The notes below the pieces were generated by a model. That model searched no databases. It was not told where the DNA came from and saw only the letters and a list, made by a program, of their open reading frames with translations. Shown here piece by piece: positions 34,670 through 42,557 of a stretch of 64,000 bases of DNA. The DNA is from Bermanella sp034110565 (lineage in GTDB: Bacteria > Pseudomonadota > Gammaproteobacteria > Pseudomonadales > Oceanobacteraceae): contig JAWUYY010000030.1 in the NCBI GenBank assembly GCA_034110565.1, forward strand, positions 46,031-110,030, read 5' to 3'. Positions within the stretch are counted from its first letter, which is position 1. The number at the start of each line of letters is the position of its first letter. Both the position numbers and the translations under genes were made by a program.

Positions 34670-37600
34670 TTATCCGAGTAATGAAAGCACCTGCTGAGGA
34701 CCCTGGTTTGCTTGAGCTAGAATCGAAATACCAGCCTGTTGCAGTACCTGAGTACGTGATAGCTCGGCAGTTTCAGCCGCGAAATCCGCATCTTGAATTC
34801 GCGAGTTTGCAGCGCTCAAGTTCTCAGAAGTTATCGACAAGTTATTCACGGTTGATTCAATACGGTTTTGAATCGCACCGAGATCAGCTCGCTGTGACGC
34901 TATAGCACCAATCGCATTATCGATTGCGGTTAATGCTGACGTCGCACCTTCAAAGGTTGAGATATCAATTTCTGTTAAGAATTGACCACTCTCACCACCA
35001 CCGAATTTACCAGCCGTGAAACCTAGATCTGAAAGATCCGATTTACCAGATGTACCCGCTGAAACACTAATCTCTTTCGCAGATGAAAGGGTCAATGTGC
35101 CATAGGTAGTCTCATATGCAGCACCTTCAGTGGTGTTACCACGCTCACCAATGTTGTTGCTAGACGTAGCCGTACCAATATCCGCTTCACCGATACCCGC
35201 AATAGTAGAATCCAAGCCAATAAGAGCACCAAAACCAGTCGCAGCTGGATCGCTTGCGCCATTGTTGTTGTTGTCGTTATCGACTGCTACTGAGATATTA
35301 CGGCCATCTTCTGCGCGAAGTGTAATGGATTCACCATTGTCTTCTGCCGTCACACCCGTTAAGCCTGCTTTTTGGTTAATTGCATCAATGGCACTTTGAC
35401 GAGAAGCATCTTTATCAATCGCACCTACACCGTCATCCTGCAGTGACACAACACCAATATCGATGCCGTTAATGTAAAGTTTACCAGAGTCACCTGCATT
35501 ATAGATGCCCTCTGCCGCGGTAACATTCGCAGCAAATGTATCACCACTTGAGCCTACTACCACGGTTTCATTTACTTCTGCACGTACACCAGTATCGTCT
35601 GATACATCGTTAATGGCAGCAGCAATGGCAATGGCTGATTTCTCTTTCAAGCTTGACTGAATAGTCGTGCCATCCGAAGCCAGGGTAGCGGTTGCGGTAT
35701 CCTGTTTAGTGTTAGCAGCAGAAATCGCAATATCATTGATTACCAAGTCACCATCTTCTAAACCAAAGGTGCTGGTTGATACATCAACATTCAAAGAGTT
35801 AATGGATGTCGCAATATTTGTAACCGCATCAGCAGAACCACGTGCGAAGAAGGTACTCACATTTAATGTGGCGCCTGACGCTGCACGGTTAGAACTGATG
35901 GTAATCTGGCTTAAAGCGCTGTCAGTTACGTTAACATCTTTAATGTAGCCAGTTGCGAATAAAGTATCACCACCACCCACATCCTGCACCACTGCACCAT
36001 TCGAAGTGAACGTACCGTCTTTAGACGCAACATCCATATTAATGGCAAACGTACCAGTACCAATAGTTTCCGTTATCGCAAGAGTGTTACCTTCAGTATC
36101 CGTTAAATATAACTGGCTACTAGCAGTATCAAACGTTGCTACAATCGAACTAAACGAAGCGTTTATTGAATTAGCTGTTTGCTCTAAGGTTTGACCAGAC
36201 GAAATCGTAATCGTACCTAATGCCGCATTCACAGTGTTCGTGTCATAAACTTTAAAGCTATAAGTAGTTGACGCACCCAAGCTATCATTCGCACCACTGA
36301 AAGCAGCACTGAAGTCTAAACGAACTTTGGTTTCTGCACTTACATCAACACCTAACGAGTTTAATGCAGATGCTAATGTATCCGCACCCATATTTGCAGA
36401 GGTATAGTTCATCACTTGCGAAGCTGTACCTACTTGAACAGTAATCACCTCAGCCACTGAACCAAACACGGTAGTACCACCTGAGCCAATCATATTTACT
36501 GCAGCATCAGTAGTAAGCAAACTACCTGATAAGCCGTATAAATCTTGGCTTGCGAAGCTAGTATTTTCAAAACCTACACCAGAAGTACTAGAAACAGAAG
36601 ACGACGCTAACTGAGCGGTGCCCGTATCAAAAGTACCTACTTTTAAGCCAGCGTTGGAGATATTGCCGTTACCAGTACCATCGCCACCTTTAATTTCGAT
36701 CTCTTTCACATCACCATCAGCAACTAAAGTAAAACCACCTTCGAATGTATCCGTAGAGGTAGTATCCACCAGACCAGTTGCAGCAGATGTCACACCTGTA
36801 TAGGTTAATGTCACGTTACGACCATCAGCCGCCGTTAACGTTACACCGTTTGCATCATCGCCAGAATCCGCAGCGGTAATACCGGTTTGTTCAGCATAGG
36901 CATTAATTGACTCAACCACTGATGCACGGCTAGTCGCAGCATTTGAAGTAGTTTGGATATCAATCGAAACACCATTAAGGGTGATAGAACCCGTTTGAGC
37001 AGTCGCTGTCATGGCTTCGCCACTGACCACGTTTTCACTGGCGAATGCTTTCACACCCGTATCGCCATATTTCTCATTAATGGCTGCCGCTTTAGCAATA
37101 CCAGAAGCCGCATTATTCTTAAACGATGCATTATCGTCTTGTGCTTTTGATGGGCTAATGGCTTCGCCATTGATAATTAAATCGCCATTTTCTAGACCAT
37201 TGCTATTACCCACCGCACTTAAGCCGGCAGAATCTGCAGCACCTAGTTTTTCTGCGGTTAACTCTGCAATACTAATATCCAGGGTTTGACCCGCGTTTGC
37301 GCCGATTTGGAACGTGGCACTAAATGAACCATCAAGTAAGTTACGGCCGTTAAATGCAGTTTCATCTGCTGTACGAGAAACCTCTTCTATAAGCTGTGTT
37401 ACTTCTGATTGAAGTGCGTCACGGTCGACGTCAGAGTTCGTGGCGTTAGCAGACTGTACCGCCAATTCACGAATACGTTGAAGGTTGTCGTTCATGGTAC
37501 CTAATGCGCCTTCAGCGGTTTGCGCAAGAGAGATACCATCCCCTGCGTTACGCACAGCTACATTCAGACCACGGATTTGTGAACTAAATCGAGTCGAGAT

Positions 37601-37747
37601 CGCAAGACCGGCCGCATCATCCTTTGCGCTGTTAATACGCAAGCCAGAAGATAAGCGCTGTAATGCCGTTTGGTTGGCAGACTGAGACTTATTTAAGTTT
37701 CGTTGTGCATTCAAAGATGCGATGTTGGTATTAATAATTTGAGGCAT
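34670..37747 (-). CDS. fliC: Giant flagellin (FliC)
   Basis: 1025 residues; ordinary flagellins have 280-500. The N-terminal D0/D1 (MPQIINTNIASLNAQRNL, LSSGLRINSAKDDAAGLAI, ELAVQSANATNSDVDR) and C-terminal D1/D0 (IDNAIGAIASQRADLGAIQNR, ISILAQANQGPQQVLSLL) are fully conserved. The roughly 700 central residues form enlarged outer domains. Two parts of it are copies of one module: about 186-375 and about 660-900 share GDL(I/V)IN-x-x-AIS, then AAIN, TGV-x-A, AxDGRN and a KEI-DLG-AGKF-like end. I chose ATG 37747 because AGGAG stands seven bases before it; ATG 37753 is too close. A sigma28 promoter lies upstream. Divergent to the Maf gene. Confidence 0.96.
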   Translation of the reverse strand: MPQIINTNIASLNAQRNLNKSQSANQTALQRLSSGLRINSAKDDAAGLAISTRFSSQIRGLNVAVRNAGDGISLAQTAEGALGTMNDNLQRIRELAVQSANATNSDVDRDALQSEVTQLIEEVSRTADETAFNGRNLLDGSFSATFQIGANAGQTLDISIAELTAEKLGAADSAGLSAVGNSNGLENGDLIINGEAISPSKAQDDNASFKNNAASGIAKAAAINEKYGDTGVKAFASENVVSGEAMTATAQTGSITLNGVSIDIQTTSNAATSRASVVESINAYAEQTGITAADSGDDANGVTLTAADGRNVTLTYTGVTSAATGLVDTTSTDTFEGGFTLVADGDVKEIEIKGGDGTGNGNISNAGLKVGTFDTGTAQLASSSVSSTSGVGFENTSFASQDLYGLSGSLLTTDAAVNMIGSGGTTVFGSVAEVITVQVGTASQVMNYTSANMGADTLASALNSLGVDVSAETKVRLDFSAAFSGANDSLGASTTYSFKVYDTNTVNAALGTITISSGQTLEQTANSINASFSSIVATFDTASSQLYLTDTEGNTLAITETIGTGTFAINMDVASKDGTFTSNGAVVQDVGGGDTLFATGYIKDVNVTDSALSQITISSNRAASGATLNVSTFFARGSADAVTNIATSINSLNVDVSTSTFGLEDGDLVINDIAISAANTKQDTATATLASDGTTIQSSLKEKSAIAIAAAINDVSDDTGVRAEVNETVVVGSSGDTFAANVTAAEGIYNAGDSGKLYINGIDIGVVSLQDDGVGAIDKDASRQSAIDAINQKAGLTGVTAEDNGESITLRAEDGRNISVAVDNDNNNNGASDPAATGFGALIGLDSTIAGIGEADIGTATSSNNIGERGNTTEGAAYETTYGTLTLSSAKEISVSAGTSGKSDLSDLGFTAGKFGGGESGQFLTEIDISTFEGATSALTAIDNAIGAIASQRADLGAIQNRIESTVNNLSITSENLSAANSRIQDADFAAETAELSRTQVLQQAGISILAQANQGPQQVLSLLG

Positions 37748-37833
37748 AGCCATTCTCCTGACTTGGATATTCTTGGCGAACAAGGGTCATCTTTTTGATG
37801 AACCTCCTGCTCCCTATACTTTCCACAGTTAGG

Positions 37834-37860
37834 TTAACGGCCCTGCTTAAACATTCTTTA
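37834..37860 (-). promoter_or_regulatory. Sigma28 (FliA) promoter of the flagellin gene
   Basis: Minus strand: TAAA (rc of 37857-37860), exactly 15 bases, then GCCGTTAA (rc of 37834-37841), one mismatch from GCCGATAA. It is 87 bases before the flagellin start. Confidence 0.82.
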
Positions 37861-37955
37861 GTAAAAAGTTAATATCCTTTTGTTCATATAAAGAGAATTA
37901 CATATAACCATTTTGCAGGCACAGATTTTGCTCTTCTTGTACAAAAGGAGCTTCT

Positions 37956-40043
37956 ATGTCAAATAATCCACCGTTTATACAGGCTGCACTCGACCGCTTT
38001 GATAAGAATATGGCATTTATGGAAAAGCGTATGCCTTCTTTATACAAAACCCTTAGCGAATGGGAGCTCAAAAAAACACGTATAGAGATAGACCATGAGC
38101 ATGAAGAATATAAGCTCTTTGCTGGGGATATAGACTTATACCCTCAAGGGGCAACTCAATTTGCAATAGAGGAAGCCGAAGCGTTCTTAACACAAATGGC
38201 ACCAGGGGCGCCTTTTAGTAGCTGTGCGCCTAGTACACCAGGGCTATATGAGATTCCCCGCTTCTTTGCTAAGCACATAGACCAAACCATAAAGAAATCC
38301 TTCCCTAGGTCTGGGTTCAAAACATACCCTATACCCAAGTTTTATCCCATGTTGGTTTTTATGGGCGTAGGGTTGGGCCTGCATATTCAAGAAGTACTGA
38401 AGCACAGCAAAGTTCAAACACTTGTGATTTTTGAAAATGATCCAGAACAGCTACTAGCAAGTTTTTATGTGACTGATTGGTTTGAAATAGCACCCAATTT
38501 CCAAATAAATAATGGTATGGCTATTCACTTTATCCTTATGCATGATGCAGATGAAAGCGCGTCGTTCCAACAAATCTGGAATGAAATGAATTTTTTTGTG
38601 CCTCATTTCCCTCTCGCTACTATTTTTTACAATCATCGAAAGGTCAAATTTTACCAGCGGATTTTAAATAGAATCCATAAAGATTTTAGTGTTTTCCTCG
38701 GTTCATGGGGGAATTATGACGATGAGGTTAATCAATTAAACAACGCACTTTATAACTTAAAAGAAAACATCCCCGTCACCCGACCAATTAATCTTGGTGG
38801 GGCCGTCAATATTTCAAATATGCCTATTATTATTGTTGGCGCAGGTCCTTCTCTAAATCAGTACATTGACTTCTTAAAAGAATACAAAGATAAAGTTATT
38901 ATTCTATGTTCAGGCACCGCCATATCAATTCTTCATCATCATGGTATAAAGCCTGATATCCAAGTTGAAATAGAATCAGATTTCTGTGTAACAGCCGCAC
39001 TAGAAAACTTAAATGATGATGATTATCTTGCCTCTATACCAATTATTGGTCCTATTCAATTAAACCCAAATGCATTCAAGAAATTCAATAAAAAATATCT
39101 TTTCTTTAAAGAATCAACTGCACTAGGTGGAATGTTTGCTAATCCGGACGAAATATTCTTAGGTACCACGCCAACCTGTACCAATGCAGCATCTTCTATT
39201 GCTTTAAGTTATGGATTCAAGAATATATTTCTCATTGGCTTGGATTACGGCTACAGAAGTAAATCTGAAACTCATGCTAAAGGCTCTATTTGGTATGACA
39301 AAGACAAACCCAAAGAATTAAACCGATCAATGGAATTGAAAAAAAGAGAAAAACCAATGGAAGTTGATGCCGTTGGTGGAGGTAAGATTTTAACTGAACA
39401 AATTTATTACTCATCAAAGCGTCGATTAGAAGCATTACTAGAGCCATTTGAAAAAAGAAACGTTAATGTCTATAACCTGTCGAAGGGCGCAAGAATAGAA
39501 AAAACAATTGAAATAGACACACCAGAAATGATCAAAATAATAAATGAAAATGAAGTTGAGAAAGGATCTGCATTACAATATTTATTACCAGAAAATCCTC
39601 GACATATTACAGATGAAAAAATAAAAGAAGGGTTAGACTCTATAGAAGATTTCATTAAAAATATTTGTCTTTTTAATATCGAGCTAATACAAAAAATTGA
39701 TTACAACCTTGAGTCACTTAGTCGCTGTTTATTAATCATAAATCAAAGAATGAACACCTATTACCATTCACAGAAACAACAATCCTTTTATTTTTTCACT
39801 CGAGGTCTAATCTGGCATTACATTTATGCAGGCTATTCTATGGCCATGTTTAATCGAGACCCTGCTGAAGAAGAGCGAGTTATTAAAGAGTGGCAGACAG
39901 GCTTTATTGATTTCTTAGAGAAATTACCGAGCCATTTGAACTATGTGATCAACAAAGATCGATCAGACATGAGTAAAGATGACTGGCTAAGACAATCTAT
40001 ACTGGATCCTGTATCTGAGCCCGATTTACTCCGGAAAATATAA
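37956..40043 (+). CDS. maf: Motility-associated factor (Maf) flagellin glycosyltransferase
   Basis: 695 residues with a central 6-hydroxymethylpterin-pyrophosphokinase MptE-like (DUF115) domain at about 280-520, including MPIIIVGAGPSLNQYIDFLKEY, VIILCSGTAISILHHHGI, QVEIESDF and the NIFLIGLDYGYRSKSETHAKGS segment. Maf proteins transfer pseudaminic or legionaminic acid from CMP to Ser/Thr of flagellin. The N-terminal region matches the Maf N-domain and the C-terminal 150 residues are helical. ATG 37956 has AGGAG upstream. It is divergent from fliC and adjacent to the PtmE-type gene, consistent with modifying this flagellin. Base composition is AT-rich compared with the flg genes. Confidence 0.92.
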   Translation: MSNNPPFIQAALDRFDKNMAFMEKRMPSLYKTLSEWELKKTRIEIDHEHEEYKLFAGDIDLYPQGATQFAIEEAEAFLTQMAPGAPFSSCAPSTPGLYEIPRFFAKHIDQTIKKSFPRSGFKTYPIPKFYPMLVFMGVGLGLHIQEVLKHSKVQTLVIFENDPEQLLASFYVTDWFEIAPNFQINNGMAIHFILMHDADESASFQQIWNEMNFFVPHFPLATIFYNHRKVKFYQRILNRIHKDFSVFLGSWGNYDDEVNQLNNALYNLKENIPVTRPINLGGAVNISNMPIIIVGAGPSLNQYIDFLKEYKDKVIILCSGTAISILHHHGIKPDIQVEIESDFCVTAALENLNDDDYLASIPIIGPIQLNPNAFKKFNKKYLFFKESTALGGMFANPDEIFLGTTPTCTNAASSIALSYGFKNIFLIGLDYGYRSKSETHAKGSIWYDKDKPKELNRSMELKKREKPMEVDAVGGGKILTEQIYYSSKRRLEALLEPFEKRNVNVYNLSKGARIEKTIEIDTPEMIKIINENEVEKGSALQYLLPENPRHITDEKIKEGLDSIEDFIKNICLFNIELIQKIDYNLESLSRCLLIINQRMNTYYHSQKQQSFYFFTRGLIWHYIYAGYSMAMFNRDPAEEERVIKEWQTGFIDFLEKLPSHLNYVINKDRSDMSKDDWLRQSILDPVSEPDLLRKI

Positions 40044-40160
40044 ACAGGGATTGTAATGACTTTTGGTTATATCCCTTTAGTTATACCTAAATTGACCGAT
40101 AACACTAGATATACCCGTGGATATACCCATGGGTTAAGTGTCATCAATAGGTAAAACCAT

Positions 40161-41216
40161 ATGAATATCAATGAGATAGCACATTACTTCTTGTCTACCC
40201 AAGACACGATAGAGCAAGCCATCAATAAACTGGATGCGGTGCAAACTAAACTTATTCTTGTGGTAAAGCCTGACCATACATTATTAGGCACTATCACAGA
40301 TGGTGATATTCGCCGTGCATTGTTACGTCATTTGCCTTTAAGCACAGCCTTGTCAGAAGTCATGAACTGCACACCTAAGTGCGTAAAAGAAAATGAAGGA
40401 GAGTTAAAAGCAAAGCAACTCATGCGCACCTTTGGTATTCCTGCTGTTCCAAAAGTAAAGAAAGGCAAGGTCGTAGATTTGCTGGGGGCAAAATCCAGCT
40501 TAGGAAAGCGCCACAATCCTGTTTTTCTGATGGCAGGTGGCTTTGGTAAACGCTTACGCCCATTAACCGACAACTGCCCAAAACCCATGTTGAAAGTCGG
40601 TGACAAACCTATTTTAGAAAATATCATCGAACAGTTCATATCATCAGGTTTTTATAATTTTTATATTTCAACTCATTACCTAAATGAGCAAATTGAACAA
40701 TATTTTGGCGATGGCTCTCGATTCGGTATTAACATCACCTACATCAATGAAGATTTCCCACTCGGTACGGCAGGTGCTATTGCTCTACTACCCGATGAAG
40801 CAAAAGATCAGCATTTAATCATGATGAATGGTGACTTACTCACTCAAGTGAAATTTGATGACATGCTGGATTATCACGTAAATGATAATGCAGATATTAG
40901 TGTCGCTGTACGTGACTACCAAATTCAAGTGCCTTTTGGTGTGATACAGCATAACCAAGGGGCTATCACAGAAATCAAAGAAAAGCCTATTGAAAACTAT
41001 TTTATTAATGCCGGTATTTACTGTATTTCACCTAATGTGCTGCAATCAGTAAAACTCAACCGTGTATTAGATATGCCAACACTTATTGATCAACAACTGT
41101 CTAAATCCAATAAGGTTTCTATGTTTCCAATACATGAGTACTGGTTGGACATTGGTCATTTAAATGATTTCGAACGAGCACAGTCAGATATTTTAAAACT
41201 AAATAAGATTGCATAA
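40161..41216 (+). CDS. ptmE: CBS-domain sugar-1-phosphate nucleotidyltransferase (PtmE-type)
   Basis: 351 residues. Two CBS repeats at about 10-115 (LLGTITDGDIRRALLRHLPL and AKQLMRTFGIPAVPKV) precede an NTP-transferase domain with FLMAGGFGKRLRPLTDNCPKPML, NGDLL, FPLGTAGAI and NAGIYCIS. This architecture matches PtmE of Campylobacter, which makes the GDP-linked glucosamine used for legionaminic acid. That supports a GDP-based route here. It lies 117 bases after maf on the same strand; the gap has a weak sigma28-like TTTA-N15-ACCGATAA. A bidirectional terminator follows. Confidence 0.88.
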   Translation: MNINEIAHYFLSTQDTIEQAINKLDAVQTKLILVVKPDHTLLGTITDGDIRRALLRHLPLSTALSEVMNCTPKCVKENEGELKAKQLMRTFGIPAVPKVKKGKVVDLLGAKSSLGKRHNPVFLMAGGFGKRLRPLTDNCPKPMLKVGDKPILENIIEQFISSGFYNFYISTHYLNEQIEQYFGDGSRFGINITYINEDFPLGTAGAIALLPDEAKDQHLIMMNGDLLTQVKFDDMLDYHVNDNADISVAVRDYQIQVPFGVIQHNQGAITEIKEKPIENYFINAGIYCISPNVLQSVKLNRVLDMPTLIDQQLSKSNKVSMFPIHEYWLDIGHLNDFERAQSDILKLNKIA

Positions 41217-41235
41217 TTAACAATACAGCAGTTAT

Positions 41236-41262
41236 AAAAAAACCGCCTAGGCGGTTTTTTTT
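41236..41262. terminator. Bidirectional terminator between ptmE and flgL
   Basis: AAAAAAACCGCC-TA-GGCGGTTTTTTTT is a self-complementary hairpin with A- and T-runs on both sides, placed between convergent stops. Confidence 0.88.
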
Positions 41263-42499
41263 ATAACGTATTAAACAGTGACAATCGGTTTATTTGTGTG
41301 AAACTTTGCTGTGCAGCCTCTAATAAGAAGCTTTGCAGTGACAACCGGCTAACAGCCTCTGCAAAATCCACATCTTGTAAATTACTTAGAACTTCTTTGC
41401 TGACCAAATCCACATCTTGATGTAGGTTATCAATGTTCTCTACCGTATTTAATCGACCACCTATTTCACTTCGTACCTCTGACACACTACTTTGAGCAGA
41501 ATCCAAGTTTAACAATGTGGTTTCTAACAATTCATCTAACGATGCACTGTCATCAGGGTTATCACCTAGACTTCTTAAGCCTTCCAGCAAGCTGGATACT
41601 GTATCTGTAATTGACTGTTTTTCTGAGCTAGTGATAAAAAAGCTGTCGCCAGCATCCGGTTCACCTGCCACTTTAAAACTCACACCTTTTACAACCAATT
41701 CTGTGCCCGGACTATAAGCAACGCCTGATAAACCCTCTATTGGACGATTATCCGATTTTGATAACACACTGTAATTCGGCCCTGGCGGACTAACAAATCC
41801 CTCAGGATTAAACTGTATTACCATGTCTTCAGGGTAGAATTCATCATAGGCTTCTTGGTCTGTAACAAAGCCATTTGTAATAAACCCCGTGCCCAAATTC
41901 TGTTCATTATCTCGGGTGTAAAATGTATTTTTTGCACTGTCTATATCAACAAAAATTGCTTTCCCCGTATCGTTTGTTTGAACACTGGTGCTATTACTAA
42001 TCTCTAAACTGCGCTCACCATCATCCCCTTGGTAAACAACCCCGCCACCTGGGCGCTGTTCAAACGGTAAGGTTTCGCCCTTAAAGCCAGCAAAAATATA
42101 CGTATTACTGGCATCCTTAGTATTCATTAAGTCTTGCAATGCAAATAAGCGCTGTTCAATTTCTGATGCGATAGAACGCCTATCTTCTAGTGTCATTGAA
42201 CCATTACCTGCATTAACGGTTAATTCACGTATGCGGCTAATATTATCGGTAACGCCTTCTAAAATTGAATCTTCTAGATTTAGACGGTTCATTGCGCCAT
42301 CAACATTTTTTTGATATTGCTCACGCAAGCTTATATCTTGCTGTAACTGTAAAATACGTGTGGATGCAATAGGATCATCTGCAGGTGTCAACACGCGACG
42401 ACCCGTTGAAATTTGCTGCTGAGTTTTAAGCGTTCCTTCTTGATTATTTAAGATGGAACGTAAACCTGTATTAAATTGCTGCATGGTTGAGATACGCAT
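41261..42499 (-). CDS. flgL: Hook-filament junction protein FlgL (HAP3)
   Basis: 412 residues, normal for gammaproteobacteria. Starts MRISTMQQFNTGLRSILNNQ, with TGRRVLTPADDPIASTRIL, then ILEGVTDNISRIRELTVNAG, and ends EAAQQSFTQINRLSLFN. It joins FlgK to the filament. It is the last gene of the flgJKL unit and, in contrast to FlgK, FlgE, FliD and FliC, is not enlarged. The stop overlaps the terminator T-run. Confidence 0.94.
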   Translation of the reverse strand: MRISTMQQFNTGLRSILNNQEGTLKTQQQISTGRRVLTPADDPIASTRILQLQQDISLREQYQKNVDGAMNRLNLEDSILEGVTDNISRIRELTVNAGNGSMTLEDRRSIASEIEQRLFALQDLMNTKDASNTYIFAGFKGETLPFEQRPGGGVVYQGDDGERSLEISNSTSVQTNDTGKAIFVDIDSAKNTFYTRDNEQNLGTGFITNGFVTDQEAYDEFYPEDMVIQFNPEGFVSPPGPNYSVLSKSDNRPIEGLSGVAYSPGTELVVKGVSFKVAGEPDAGDSFFITSSEKQSITDTVSSLLEGLRSLGDNPDDSASLDELLETTLLNLDSAQSSVSEVRSEIGGRLNTVENIDNLHQDVDLVSKEVLSNLQDVDFAEAVSRLSLQSFLLEAAQQSFTQINRLSLFNTL

Positions 42500-42557
42500 A
42501 CTGACCTCGATTTAATTCCTATCTAAATTCTTTACCTGATTTCTTTATCTAAGCTCT

